Positions 8,127 to 17,288 of a DNA stretch of 64,000 nucleotides are shown one piece after another. Position numbers and translations under genes: made by a program. Numbering within the stretch: position 1 is the first letter of the stretch; each line of letters opens with the position of its first letter. The notes under the pieces are model-generated. The model was given only the letters and a program-made list of their open reading frames with translations. It had not been told where the DNA came from and ran no database searches. Source of the stretch: G963708235 sp963708235 (GTDB lineage Bacteria; Actinomycetota; Acidimicrobiia; Spongiisociales; UBA5794); the NCBI GenBank assembly GCA_963708235.1, contig OY970200.1, positions 1,798,001 to 1,862,000 on the forward strand, written 5' to 3'.

Positions 8127-9643
8127 GGTGGGGATCCCCCATTCGGCGATCGGGCGTCCAGCGATCGGGCGGCTTCGATGGCGGTGAGCACGGCCCGCGC
8201 CTTGTTGCAGCATTCCTCGTATTCGAACGACGGGTCGCTGTCCGCCACCACTCCGGCGCCGGCCTGGACCCAGGCGGTGACACCGTCCGAGACCATGGTG
8301 CGCAGCCCGATGGCGGTGTCGACGTTCCCGGAGAAGTCGATGTAGCCGACGGCACCGGCGTACGGCCCTCGTGCGGTCGGTTCCAACTCGTCGATGATCT
8401 CCATCGCCCGAACCTTGGGGGCGCCGGAGACGGTGCCGTGCGGGAACGTGGCCCGGAGCACATCCACCGGGCCCAGACCGCCGCGGAGCCGGCCGGACAC
8501 CGCCGAGACGATGTGCATCACATGGGAATACCGCTCGATCACCATCAGGTCGTCGACCTCGACCGATCCGAACTCGCACACCCGCCCCAGATCGTTGCGG
8601 GCGAGATCGATCAGCATGACGTGCTCGGCGCGCTCCTTCGGGTCGGCGAGCAGCTCCGCCTCGAGGGCGGCGTCCTCGGCAGGGGTGCTCCCCCGGCGAC
8701 GGGTACCGGCGATCGGGCGGCTGGTGACCCGACCGTCGCGGAGACGCGACATCAGCTCCGGGGAACACCCGGCGATGGTGACGTCACCATGGCGGAGGTA
8801 GTACATGAAGGGCGACGGGTTGACCAGCCGCAGCGCCCGGTACACATGGAACGGGTCACCGTCGTAGCCGGTGGCGAACCGCACCGACGGGACGATCTGG
8901 AAGGCGTCGCCGGCCCGGACATACTCGACGCAGCGTTCCACCGCCGCCTCGAACTGTTCCCGGCTCAGGTTGGCGGTCACCTCCGGAAGGCTCTCGAACG
9001 TCGGCCGTTCCCGTGGCAACGCCGCACGCGGGGTGGCCAGCCGCTGTGACGTCTCCTCCAGTTGGGCCACGGCGGCGTCGTAGGCCGCACCCGGGTCACC
9101 TTCGACGAAGACGTTGCGGATGAGGCGCACCGTCTGACGGAAGCGGTCGACGATGGCGAGCGACGCCACGAAATGCCAGATCATCTCGGGGAGTCCGCGG
9201 TCGTCGGTGGGCTGGTCGGGGAGGTGCTCGATGTAGCGGACCACGTCGTACGCCAGGTAGCCCACCGCCCCCGCATACAGCGGCGGAGCCGGATCACCGA
9301 GCCCGAGCTGATCGGGGCCCGGGGTGCGGTAGCGGTCCAGCACCTCGGCCAGAACCGTCAACGGATCCCCGGTGGGCAGATCCGGCGGCCGGGCACCGGT
9401 CGCCGTGACCGCTCCACGATGGGACACCAGGGTGAACTGGGGATCCCACCCGACAAACGACCACCGCGCCCAGCGCTCGCCACCCTCGACCGACTCGAGG
9501 AGAAATCCGTCGTCGTCGCCGACGAGGTGCTCGTAGACCGAGACCGGGGTCTCGCGGTCCGCAAGGATCTCGACCGAGACCGGAACCACGGTGTGGTCTG
9601 CGGCGAGCTCGACGAAGCGCTGGCGGGTGGGCTGGACGTTCAT
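8123..9643 (-). CDS. trpE: anthranilate synthase component I
   Basis: Makes anthranilate from chorismate with ammonia or with glutamine via TrpG. It is 506 residues from ATG 9643. The N-terminal LLES element (residues 48-51) is the tryptophan feedback site, so inhibition by tryptophan is expected. The chorismate-binding domain has SPELM, PIAGTRRRG, LIDLARNDLGR and HGTVSGAPKVRAM. No trpG or trpD lies nearby. It follows ccdA by 11 bp and overlaps ygfZ. Confidence 0.97.
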   Translation of the reverse strand: MNVQPTRQRFVELAADHTVVPVSVEILADRETPVSVYEHLVGDDDGFLLESVEGGERWARWSFVGWDPQFTLVSHRGAVTATGARPPDLPTGDPLTVLAEVLDRYRTPGPDQLGLGDPAPPLYAGAVGYLAYDVVRYIEHLPDQPTDDRGLPEMIWHFVASLAIVDRFRQTVRLIRNVFVEGDPGAAYDAAVAQLEETSQRLATPRAALPRERPTFESLPEVTANLSREQFEAAVERCVEYVRAGDAFQIVPSVRFATGYDGDPFHVYRALRLVNPSPFMYYLRHGDVTIAGCSPELMSRLRDGRVTSRPIAGTRRRGSTPAEDAALEAELLADPKERAEHVMLIDLARNDLGRVCEFGSVEVDDLMVIERYSHVMHIVSAVSGRLRGGLGPVDVLRATFPHGTVSGAPKVRAMEIIDELEPTARGPYAGAVGYIDFSGNVDTAIGLRTMVSDGVTAWVQAGAGVVADSDPSFEYEECCNKARAVLTAIEAARSLDARSPNGGSPP

Positions 9644-9654
9644 GACGGCACCGG

Positions 9655-10404
9655 TCAGACCTCCGCCAGACCGTCGAGCCCGAGGTCGATGAGTAGCTGG
9701 GTGACCCAGGAGTTGATGCGGACGATATCCCCGGTGACCAGCAACACCCCGAACCCGGCAAGGAACAGCCCGGAGATCACCCCGATGGGTTTCAGGTAGC
9801 GCTTGATGCCGTCGAAGAAGGAGAACGCCCCGGCCAGCCCGACCGACGCCACCAGGAACGGTATCCCCAGACCCAGCGAGTAGAAGAAGAGCACCAGCAT
9901 CCCGCGGCCCATGGTGTTGGTGTTGGCGCCCAGCGCCAGCGCCGCCGTCAGGAACGGACCGATACACGGGGTCCACCCGAAGGCGAAGGCGGCGCCCATG
10001 ACCGGTGGCGCGAAAGAGCCGAGCCGGCTGGGACGGACCTCGACACGCCGCTCACGCAGCATCGGCATCAGGAAGGTCGGGTTCCACACGGCAGTGACGG
10101 CGATGAACAGCCCCATGAAGATGATGATCAGCCCCGAGGCGGTGCGGAAACCTGGCCCGGAAAGCAGCTGCCCCAGCGAACTGGCGGCGGCGCCGAACAG
10201 GACCACGAACACCAGCGAGAACCCCAGGATGAACAGCAGCGTCGAGCGGGTCACCCGCCACAGCGAGACATCCCCCTCGGAGAGTTCCTGCAACGAATAT
10301 CCGGACATCAGACTGAGGTAGCCGGGGAGCAGCGGGAGCACACAAGGCGACAGGAACGAGGCGGCGCCCGCCAGTACGGCGGCGACAAGCGTCACATTGT
10401 CCAC
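9655..10404 (-). CDS. ccdA: CcdA-type thiol-electron transporter
   Basis: Membrane protein that passes reducing equivalents from cytoplasmic thioredoxin to extracytoplasmic thiols, used in cytochrome c maturation. It is 249 residues with about six membrane segments. The two redox cysteines are visible as Cys21 in FLSPCVLPLLPGY and Cys147 in FGWTPCIGPF. GTG 10404 has a strong GAGGAGG ribosome site. It is the first gene of the leftward operon, which also carries a cytochrome c, making a maturation role for that protein plausible. 196 bp separate it from the divergent MFS gene, so the operon promoter should lie there. Confidence 0.93.
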   Translation of the reverse strand: MDNVTLVAAVLAGAASFLSPCVLPLLPGYLSLMSGYSLQELSEGDVSLWRVTRSTLLFILGFSLVFVVLFGAAASSLGQLLSGPGFRTASGLIIIFMGLFIAVTAVWNPTFLMPMLRERRVEVRPSRLGSFAPPVMGAAFAFGWTPCIGPFLTAALALGANTNTMGRGMLVLFFYSLGLGIPFLVASVGLAGAFSFFDGIKRYLKPIGVISGLFLAGFGVLLVTGDIVRINSWVTQLLIDLGLDGLAEV

Positions 10405-10600
10405 CGGTGGTCCTCCTCGGCCCGGGGCCCCGTCCCGGAGCGGTGAGCGCCGTCGGTCGGGGGTGGTCGTTGGCCACCACGATACGCCCTCGGCGGAGAT
10501 GCCCGGTGCGGGATACTCCCCACCACGACGGCAGGACGGTAACCTCCGGCCGGGACGGTGGGTGCCACACCGCCCGAGCCACGAACGGAGAACACGACCA

Positions 10601-11968
10601 GTGACGACGCGAAGGCGAGCCATCGACGGATTCTCCGTGCTCGACCGGCGGGCGCTCTTCCTGATGGCGGTGGTCGGTCTCGTCGCCGGATACGGCGCCG
10701 CCGTGATCTCCAACACCATCCCGTTCGCCCGCCAGTCGTTGGGTCTCAGTCAGAGCGGGATGTTCTGGATTCTGGCCGTCACCAGACTCGCCTCGCTCGC
10801 CGGATTGGGCTTTGCCGCCTTCGCCGACCGCGAAGGACGACGAACCCCGTTCCTGGTCGCCTTTGCGCTGATCCCCGTGGGCAACCTGATCACCGGCCTC
10901 ATGGCCGACCCGATCGTGTTCACCATCGGTCAGTCACTCACCCGGATCGGGGTGGTGGCGGTCGCCGCACTGGCGGTGGTGATCCTCGCCGAGGAACTGA
11001 CCCCGGAGCGGCGGGGGCGCGGCCTCGGTCTGTACGCCCTGGCCGGGGCCGCCGGCGCCGGATTCGGGCTGATCATTCTCCCCTTCGCCGAGACCGGCAC
11101 CGACCGGTGGCGGATCCTCTTCGGTCTCACCGCCCTCGGGTTGCTGGCGCTCCCGGTGTTGGACCGGTTCCTCCGGGAGAGCCGGGCCTTTGTCCGCCCC
11201 ACCCAGAAGGTCACCTATGCCGAGATCGCCTCGTCCGGCACGGCCCGCTTCCTGTGGACGCTGGCCGCCATGGCCTTCCTGGTGGCAGCGTTCTCGTCAC
11301 CGGCGTTCAGCTTCATCTTCGAGCGGCTCATCGATGATCTCGAATGGACCACGCGGAGCGCCACCTGGCTGCTGATCGTCTCGTCCGGGCTCGGCACCGT
11401 CGGTCTCCTCGTCGGCGGCCGGTTGGCCGACACCATCGGTCGCCGCCTCACCAGCGTCATCGCCCTCGGCGTCGGTCTGGTGGGAGGCGTCGCCTTCTAT
11501 TTCGTCACCTCGGGCTGGTTGCTCGGGATTGCCGCCTTCCTGGGAACCTTCGGTGCCAGCATGCTCTCCCCTGCGTTCGCCGCCCAACGCTCCGAGCTGT
11601 TCCCCACCCGGTTCCGCGCCACGGCGGCGGGAATCATCACCAACGTCGCCATCCTCGGCTCGCTGCTGGGTTTCCTGGTCGGGGCGTTCGTGGTCGACAG
11701 TGTCGGGTTGTCCCGCACCGTCGCCGTGCTCGGGTTGGGACTCGTCGCCGCCGCCTACCTGGTGATGCAGCTCCCGGAGACCGTCGGCAGGGATCTGGTC
11801 GGATACCAGGTGGACACAGAGGCACCCCGGGTCCGTCACCGCGAGGTCGCCGCAGTCGCCGGGGACGACGAACCCGGATTCGCCTACGAGCCGGAAGCGG
11901 TCGGCGGGTTCGAATACGAACCCGAAGCACCCGCCGACGACCCCGATTGGCCCGAACCGCTCCGCTGA
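10601..11968 (+). CDS. MFS transporter
   Basis: A 455-residue protein with about 12 membrane helices. The loop 2-3 signature is degenerate but present (FADREGRRTPF, residues 75-84), repeated in the second half as GRLADTIGRRLTS. Such sugar-porter-like MFS proteins carry small organic solutes; the substrate cannot be read from the sequence. The hydrophilic C-terminal tail is acidic and contains two near-copies of F-x-YEPEA followed by a proline-rich end. GTG 10601 is preferred over upstream in-frame starts, which lie in low-quality sequence. It is convergent with the MATE gene 41 bp away. Confidence 0.85.
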   Translation: MTTRRRAIDGFSVLDRRALFLMAVVGLVAGYGAAVISNTIPFARQSLGLSQSGMFWILAVTRLASLAGLGFAAFADREGRRTPFLVAFALIPVGNLITGLMADPIVFTIGQSLTRIGVVAVAALAVVILAEELTPERRGRGLGLYALAGAAGAGFGLIILPFAETGTDRWRILFGLTALGLLALPVLDRFLRESRAFVRPTQKVTYAEIASSGTARFLWTLAAMAFLVAAFSSPAFSFIFERLIDDLEWTTRSATWLLIVSSGLGTVGLLVGGRLADTIGRRLTSVIALGVGLVGGVAFYFVTSGWLLGIAAFLGTFGASMLSPAFAAQRSELFPTRFRATAAGIITNVAILGSLLGFLVGAFVVDSVGLSRTVAVLGLGLVAAAYLVMQLPETVGRDLVGYQVDTEAPRVRHREVAAVAGDDEPGFAYEPEAVGGFEYEPEAPADDPDWPEPLR

Positions 11969-12009
11969 GCCTTCGCTCCAGCCGGTATCGCGCTCCGTCG
12001 GGGCCGCAC

Positions 12010-13329
12010 TCACCGCACGGCGAAACGGATGCGATGCCATCCCGCCAGCAGCCCGGTGCGGAGCACCATCAGCAGAACGACCACCCACCACACCGTCGCC
12101 AGCGGCCACCCGGCCGGAGCGATCGGGATCAGTGCCAGTGTGGCGACCGCACCGGGAACGACGGCGGCGATCATCGCATAGCGGAAGTCGGTCACCCCCA
12201 TTACGATCCCGTCCCAGGCGAACGCCGCCCCACCGAGAACCTGAACCACGGCGAGGGGGGCAACCAGAGTGGCGAAATACCCGATGACGGCGGGGTCGGA
12301 GGTGAACCACGAGGCGAGCCACGGCGAGACGCCGACCAGGACGACGGCGACGACCGTTCCGGCGATGATCCCCATCCCCACCAGCCGATCCGCCCGGTGT
12401 CTGGTTGCCGCCGTATCGCCCTCACCCACCGACTTGCCCATCATCGCCTGAGCGGCGATGGCGACCGCATCGAGCGCCAGCGACAGGAAGAGGAAGAGTT
12501 GGAGGGCGATCTGGTGGGCGGCGACCTGTGCGGTGCCAAGCCGTGCCGCCACCGCGGTGGTCGTGGTGAACGTGATCAGCAGCGCCGCAGTCCGCGCCAC
12601 CAGGCTGCGGGCCGCCACCGCCAGCGACCGCATCTCCGCCCACCGTGGCGCCGCATCGACGATGCCCATGACCTGACGTCGACGGAGATAGGCGACCGCA
12701 AAGCCGACCACCCCCAGCCACTGCGCCACCACGGTCGCCCACGCCGCCCCGGCGAGCCCCCATCCGGCCCAGAAGATCAGCACCGGGTCGAGGACCAGAT
12801 TGACCAGGTTGAGACCGAGCGCCACCCACAACGGGGTGCGGGTGTCCTGGGCACCGCGGAATATCCCGTGACCTGCCGTGATCAACAGCACCGCCGGGAG
12901 TGCCCAGGCCCGGATGGTCAGGTACTCGGTTGCCGGCCCGATCAGCTCGGCACCTGCGCCGAGACCCGACAGCAGCGGTCGGGCGCCGGCGATGAGCACG
13001 ATCGTGGCGGCGATACCGAGACCGATGGCGGATCCGATCGCCGCCGTGGCCAGGCGACCGGCTCCGACCCCGTCGCCGGCACCGAGACGCAACGCCACCA
13101 GCGGCGTCGTGGCGTAGGACAGGAAGTTGAAGGCGGCGAAGGCAACCCCGAACACGGCGGCGGCAATCGCCAACGCTCCCAGCGCCTCCGTTCCGAGCCG
13201 TCCCACATAGGCGGTGTCGACCAGCGAGACCAACGGATCGGCGGCGAGGGCGCCCAACGCCGGGATGGCGAGACGGAGGATCTCGGCGTCGTACGGCGAG
13301 CGTCGGAACGCCCGGGAGGTGATGGTCAC
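12010..13329 (-). CDS. MATE family efflux protein
   Basis: Twelve-helix cation-coupled drug/organic cation exporter of the DinF-like branch, 439 residues. The N-terminus RLAIPALGALAADPLVSLVDTAYVGRLG is characteristic, as is the second-half repeat AVAARLGTAQVAAHQIALQ. GTG 13329 lies 13 bp after the nth stop and matches the family's N-terminus; an upstream in-frame extension into nth is unlikely. The substrate is unknown. Confidence 0.9.
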   Translation of the reverse strand: MTITSRAFRRSPYDAEILRLAIPALGALAADPLVSLVDTAYVGRLGTEALGALAIAAAVFGVAFAAFNFLSYATTPLVALRLGAGDGVGAGRLATAAIGSAIGLGIAATIVLIAGARPLLSGLGAGAELIGPATEYLTIRAWALPAVLLITAGHGIFRGAQDTRTPLWVALGLNLVNLVLDPVLIFWAGWGLAGAAWATVVAQWLGVVGFAVAYLRRRQVMGIVDAAPRWAEMRSLAVAARSLVARTAALLITFTTTTAVAARLGTAQVAAHQIALQLFLFLSLALDAVAIAAQAMMGKSVGEGDTAATRHRADRLVGMGIIAGTVVAVVLVGVSPWLASWFTSDPAVIGYFATLVAPLAVVQVLGGAAFAWDGIVMGVTDFRYAMIAAVVPGAVATLALIPIAPAGWPLATVWWVVVLLMVLRTGLLAGWHRIRFAVR

Positions 13330-13342
13330 CCGCGGATCGTGC

Positions 13343-14026
13343 TCACGACCGCCCCGGCGCCGGGGTCTTGTCGGGATAGGGGCAGCGGTCGGCGAGCGGG
13401 CACTCCCAGCAACGGGGTCGCTTCGCATCACAGGTGTCCCGCCCGAACTGGATGAAACGCATCGACAGATCGGCCCATTTCGGCCTCGGGTAGAGCGCCT
13501 TGAGCTGAGCTTCGATCTTGACCGGGTCGGCGCCGTGGGTGAGCCCGAGCCGATTGGTGACCCGCTTCACATGGGTGTCCACGGCGATGGCCGGAATCCC
13601 CCACGCCTCGGCGAGCACCACGCTGGCGGTCTTGCGACCAACCCCGGGGAGCGTGGTCATCGCATCGAGATCCCGGGGAACCTCCCCTCCGAAATCTTCG
13701 ACCAGGGCAGCGGCGAGCCCGATGATCGACTTGGTCTTCTGGCGGAAGAACCCGGTCGGGTACACCACCTTCTCGACTTCCTCGGGGGCGGCCTCGGCCA
13801 GGTCGTCGGGCGTGGGCCACCGCTCGAAGAGCACCGGGGTGACCCGGTTGACCATGTCGTCGGTGGTCTGCGCCGAGAGCACCGTGGCCACCAGCAACTG
13901 CCACGGATCCTGGTAATCCAGGGCGGTGCCCATCTCCGGGTACCGCGTGACCAGCCGACGAAAGAGGACACCGGCATTGCGGCGCTCTGCGCTGGAAGGT
14001 TCGGGGATAACCGGGGCTTTCGGCAT
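13343..14026 (-). CDS. nth: endonuclease III
   Basis: Base-excision DNA glycosylase/AP lyase for oxidised pyrimidines, 227 residues. The helix-hairpin-helix LPGVGRKTA carries the catalytic Lys132, and Asp150 lies in AVDTHVKR. The C-terminal [4Fe-4S] site is Cys199, 206, 209 and 215 with the classical C-x6-C-x2-C-x5-C spacing. It is probably co-transcribed with the downstream MATE gene. Confidence 0.97.
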   Translation of the reverse strand: MPKAPVIPEPSSAERRNAGVLFRRLVTRYPEMGTALDYQDPWQLLVATVLSAQTTDDMVNRVTPVLFERWPTPDDLAEAAPEEVEKVVYPTGFFRQKTKSIIGLAAALVEDFGGEVPRDLDAMTTLPGVGRKTASVVLAEAWGIPAIAVDTHVKRVTNRLGLTHGADPVKIEAQLKALYPRPKWADLSMRFIQFGRDTCDAKRPRCWECPLADRCPYPDKTPAPGRS

Positions 14027-14140
14027 GGCCGAGGATGGTACCGACCCCGCCCGACAAGCCGGTCGGCACCGAACCCGCTCCGCGGGCGCACGGACACAGC
14101 CACCAGCGAACCGTCGGTGACACTCCCGGTCTTGCGGACT

Positions 14141-14460
14141 TTGGCGCCGCGCTCCGCCCCGTCTGCGTCCGCAAGGCGTCCGCAGCCTCCCCTCCTCCCG
14201 AGGAGGGGAGGGCCAGAAGAGACGTCAACCCTGCTGAGCGTGCAGAACCGTCGAGCGGGAACGCCGCCCGCCGACTAAGACGTGCGGCAGCCTCCTTCCC
14301 CGTCTCCTTGGCCCTCCCCGCCCCGGGGGGCGGGGTGCCTCCGAGGTTCTGGGAGGAGGCGGGGCGGGGCGCGAGGTCTGCATCCCTGTGGGTCGATTTG
14401 TCGGGAGCGAGCCTGCGCGTTCGGGGTTCAAGGCGCGGTTCGTGCCCGTCGGTGACACTG
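14141..14460 (+). repeat. GC-rich tandem array, unit 1
   Basis: First unit of a tandem array. It begins at TTGGCGCCGCGCTCCGCCCC and carries the inverted-repeat arms GCGTCCGCAAGGCGTCCGC and CCTCCTCCCGAGGAGGGGAGG. After a ~100-bp spacer come CGCCCCGGGGGGCGGGG and a GAGGCGGGGCGGGGCGCGAG block. It is nearly identical to unit 2 once the insertion sequences are removed (period 334 bp). It contains no believable gene. The nth-proximal part (14027-14140) shows no other feature. Confidence 0.85.
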
Positions 14461-14490
14461 TGAACCTGACCCGGTTTCTTGGACACGGGG

Positions 14491-15381
14491 TTATGCCAGA
14501 TTGGTCTGGCCGTGGTCGTGTCGCCACTTGTCAGCGTACTCGGCGGGGGTGAGGTGACCGAGACCGGTCTGGTGGCGTTGACGGTTGTAGAACACCTCGA
14601 TGAACTCGAACAGGTAGGCGTGCGCTTCGGCTCGGGTCGGGAAGATGATGCTGCCACGGATCCAGGTGATCTCGACCTTGAGTCGAGCCCAGAACGTCTC
14701 CATCGCGGCGTTGTCGAACGCGTCGCCGGTGGACCCGAACGACAGGTTCATGTCGGCGTTGCCTGCGGCAAACGCGAAGTCCAGTGACGTGTACTGCGGT
14801 CCCTTGTCGGCGTGGTGGGTAACGTCGGCGGGATGCCCGGTGCGGGCGAGCGCCATTGTCAGGGCGGACACGACCAGGGCGGTGTCTTGCCGGCCGCTGG
14901 TGTCCCAGCCGACGATCCCGCGATGGAACAGGTCACGGATCCCAGCCAGGTAGAGCTTGCCCTCACCAGTTGGGAACTCGGTGACGTCGGCAACCCACCG
15001 CTGGTTGGGCCGGTCGGCGGTGAAGTCCCGGTTCAACAGGTCCGCTGCTCCGCCGGCGTCGGGTCGTCCCCGGCGCCATTTCTTCGACGTGTGCGCACCC
15101 ACTAAACCGTTGGTGCGCATGAGCCGGGCCACACGCGAGCGTGCCCCCCGGTAGCCGAGGCGGCGGAGTTGCCCATAGACCCTGGGCACCCCGTAGGTGT
15201 TGCGCGATCGGCGGTAGATGTCACGGATCGTCTCCAGCAGCGCCTCGTCAGCGACATCACGTGCCGACGGCTTGTGGTTCACCCACGCATAGAACGACGA
15301 ACGGGGAACCTCGACCAGTTCACACATCCGCTTGACCGGCAGGTCGGCTCGGTTGTCTGAGACGAAGCGCAAGCGGATCAC
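14491..15381 (-). CDS. IS3-family transposase OrfB (DDE)
   Basis: A 296-residue integrase-fold protein. The N-terminal HTH_21-like region (CELVEVPRSSFYAW, then TYGVPRVYGQLRRLG) precedes the rve catalytic core. The catalytic triad is Asp132 (WVADVTEF), Asp192 (HHADKGPQYTS) and Glu228 (AAMETFWARLK), with 35 residues between the second Asp and Glu. GTG 15381 overlaps the OrfA stop as GTGA, so OrfB may be made by coupling or by frameshifting into an OrfAB fusion. Confidence 0.95.
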   Translation of the reverse strand: MIRLRFVSDNRADLPVKRMCELVEVPRSSFYAWVNHKPSARDVADEALLETIRDIYRRSRNTYGVPRVYGQLRRLGYRGARSRVARLMRTNGLVGAHTSKKWRRGRPDAGGAADLLNRDFTADRPNQRWVADVTEFPTGEGKLYLAGIRDLFHRGIVGWDTSGRQDTALVVSALTMALARTGHPADVTHHADKGPQYTSLDFAFAAGNADMNLSFGSTGDAFDNAAMETFWARLKVEITWIRGSIIFPTRAEAHAYLFEFIEVFYNRQRHQTGLGHLTPAEYADKWRHDHGQTNLA

Positions 15382-15677
15382 CGCATCGTCTCCCGGGCGA
15401 AATACGCAGCCGCCCTCCGCAGGATCTCCTTGTCGGTGCGCAACTCCACGTTCTCCATGCGGAGCCGACGCAGCTCGTCACGCTCCGACTCGGTCAACGC
15501 ATCCGGGTCGGCGCCACGCTCAGCAGCCTCACGCGCCACCCGCACCCAGTTCCACAACGTGCCCTCAGCGATCCCCAACGACCGGGCAACCTCAGCGATC
15601 GGACGCTCAGACGACTCCACCAGCTCCAACGCGTCCCTGCGGAACTGGTCCGGGTACTTACTCGGACGACCCATCAC
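15378..15677 (-). CDS. IS3-family transposase OrfA
   Basis: A 99-residue DNA-binding subunit. A helix-turn-helix (residues 8-45: QFRRDALELVESSERPIAEV, then LGIAEGTLWNWV) is followed by a leucine-zipper-like helix (LRRLRMENVELRTDKEILRR). It binds the terminal repeats and dimerises with OrfB or OrfAB. It overlaps orfB by 4 bp. Confidence 0.95.
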   Translation of the reverse strand: MMGRPSKYPDQFRRDALELVESSERPIAEVARSLGIAEGTLWNWVRVAREAAERGADPDALTESERDELRRLRMENVELRTDKEILRRAAAYFARETMR

Positions 15678-15738
15678 GGGGCTCCTTCCTACACGGTCTC
15701 CCGCGTAATCACGTGTCCACGATTCCGGGTCACGTTCA

Positions 15739-15777
15739 CTGCCCGCGAGCGGACATTGGCGCCGCGCTCCGCCCCGT
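15739..15777 (+). repeat. GC-rich tandem array, unit 2 (left fragment)
   Basis: The short piece CTGCCCGCGAGCGGACATTG and following bases up to CGCCCCGT belongs to unit 2. It is cut on its left by the IS3 element and on its right by the IS1111-type element. It joins exactly to 17289 onward when the latter is removed. Confidence 0.85.
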
Positions 15778-15779
15778 CT

Positions 15780-16074
15780 GATATGGGAGGGGTTTTGTCA
15801 AGGGGCGTGTTGAAGCACCCGCCGGGCTGGTTGTCCGGCGGGTGCTTGGTCGTTCGCTGTGGGGTGCGGGTGTGCGGCGTGTCTGTCGACGCGTGGTCAG
15901 TCTGATATGCGCGGGTTGGTTACCGCATGACGCTGTTTCGGTGGGAGCTGCTGAGCTTGCCTGCGGTCGAGCGTGGCCAACGGGGTTGGTTACTCACAGA
16001 CGGGTCGCTAGTGCGCTCCTCACGCTGCATGCGTGCCTCGCACGTCCACGGCGGACGGGTTCTGGGGGGTGGGG
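15780..16074 (-). ncRNA. candidate bridge/seekRNA region of the IS1111-type element
   Basis: The 295 bp between the transposase stop and the element end carry no gene. In IS1111-type elements this interval encodes the guide RNA that pairs with target and donor. A perfect 13-bp stem (15813-15825 with 15835-15847, 9-nt loop) is the strongest structure. GCGGACGGG at 16051-16059 resembles the target flank GCAGACGGG and could be part of a guide. The RNA itself and its ends are inferred. Confidence 0.55.
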
Positions 16075-17175
16075 TTAGTCCATGACGGCTAGGGACCAGC
16101 ACCACCCGGCGAGCTCGCGGGCGATAGCGGTGTTCGCCACCGTGTGTTTTTTGCGGTTGGCGGTGAGGACGGTCCATCGGTGGTGGAGGCGCCGGTTCCC
16201 GGCGTCGCCTCGTGCCACCGCGGTTGGCGGTGCTGCTGCCCATCTCGCCTGGAGGGCCTTGCCGGCTGCGTAGCGGGGTTTGTGATGCCAGGCAGCTTCT
16301 ATCAGTAACCGCCTGGCGTGCGTGTTCCCGGTCTTTGTGATCGATCCCAGCGCCCGGGACTCGCCAGAGGAACGCTCGGACGGGACCAGTCCGAGATACG
16401 ACGCGATCGTGCGGCCAGTGAACCGGTCCCAGTCGCCGATCTCGACCGCCAGAGCGAACCCGGTCAACGTCGAGATGCCCCGTAGGCAACACAACCGGTT
16501 CGTGACCGCAGCGAATTCTGAGTCGTGGGCCATAGCGGTGATGGTCTTATCGAGGCGGTTACGGCGGGCAAGGATGTGGCTCACCGCGTCGTAGCCAGCA
16601 TCGAACGCGGCCAGTGTCCCCGGCCTGGCCCCGTCGAGGCCGTCGTTACGGACCCGACGCAACCACCGATCATGCACCCCGGTCCACGCACCACCGTTGT
16701 AAACGAACCCGTGACGTAACAACAACTTCGATAACCGATGCCTTGCCGCCATCAACTCGACCCGGGCATCGTCACGGGCCCGGACCAGATCCCGGGCCGC
16801 TTCCTCAGCCTCGGTCGGGACCCGCACCGCAACCAGATCACCAAGACGCACCAGGCGCGCGATCAACAACGCGTCACGCTTGTCAGTCTTGACCCGGTCA
16901 CCCACCGGACGGATGATCTTCGACGGCGCCGCCACCGTGCACGCCACCCCCACCGCCCCTAGCCGGCGCGCTAACCCGAACCCGGTCGGACCCGCCTCGT
17001 AACCAACCGCCACCGACCCCCACCGATCACGCACCCCCACGACCCAGGCCACGACCTCATCGCAACGTCCCGACAACCGCGCCTCCACCACTTCACCCGT
17101 CACCGTGTCAATAGCCGCCGCCCGCACACTCCACGCGTGCACATCCAAACCAATCGCCGTACGCTCAGTAAACAC
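16075..17175 (-). CDS. IS110-family DEDD transposase/recombinase
   Basis: A 366-residue recombinase. The N-terminal RuvC-like domain shows the DEDD set at Asp11 (IGLDVHAWS), Glu60 (GYEAGPTG), Asp98 and Asp101 (KTDKRDALL). The C-terminal Transposase_20 domain carries the helix-hairpin-helix-like RGISTLTGFALAVEIGDW and a serine motif PSERSSG (Ser269/270), the likely nucleophile. GTG 17175 has GGAGG six bases upstream; the frame continues upstream to 17283 but that part crosses the element terminus. There are 113 bp upstream and 295 bp downstream within the element. Confidence 0.94.
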   Translation of the reverse strand: MFTERTAIGLDVHAWSVRAAAIDTVTGEVVEARLSGRCDEVVAWVVGVRDRWGSVAVGYEAGPTGFGLARRLGAVGVACTVAAPSKIIRPVGDRVKTDKRDALLIARLVRLGDLVAVRVPTEAEEAARDLVRARDDARVELMAARHRLSKLLLRHGFVYNGGAWTGVHDRWLRRVRNDGLDGARPGTLAAFDAGYDAVSHILARRNRLDKTITAMAHDSEFAAVTNRLCCLRGISTLTGFALAVEIGDWDRFTGRTIASYLGLVPSERSSGESRALGSITKTGNTHARRLLIEAAWHHKPRYAAGKALQARWAAAPPTAVARGDAGNRRLHHRWTVLTANRKKHTVANTAIARELAGWCWSLAVMD

Positions 17176-17288
17176 CAGGGCCTCCAATGCATGTCGGCAC
17201 CCCCAGGCCCATCCCGGGGATGATCCACGAATTTGCATCGCGAGGCCCTGGACTACAAGACCCCAAAACCCCGCCACACCCATAGCGT

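Larger units (their letters stand above)
14461..15738 (-). mobile_element. IS3-family insertion sequence
   Basis: A 1278-bp element bounded by imperfect inverted repeats: the left end starts TGAACCTGACCCGG, and the right end read inward starts TGAACGTGACCCGG, with matches continuing through TTGGACACG/GTGGACACG. A 3-bp target duplication CTG (14458-14460 and 15739-15741) flanks it, typical of IS3 elements. Deleting the element plus one CTG restores a repeat unit that matches the downstream copy. It encodes OrfA and OrfB on the minus strand and looks complete. Confidence 0.93.

Noticed and set aside
9644..10404. trp attenuator or T-box before trpE
   Set aside because: Only 11 bp separate ccdA and trpE, and no Trp-codon leader peptide or T-box sequence was seen before ccdA.
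11344..13455. A 703-codon plus-strand open frame across the MFS/MATE region
   Set aside because: It is Arg/His-rich shadow sequence opposite MATE and out of frame with the MFS gene.
14027..14140. Promoter or small gene between nth and the repeat array
   Set aside because: No believable -10/-35 pair, ribosome site or coding pattern was seen.
15813..15847. 13-bp hairpin as a plain rho-independent terminator
   Set aside because: It lies inside the IS1111-type element in the interval known to encode the guide RNA and has no U-tract on either strand, so an RNA structural role is preferred.
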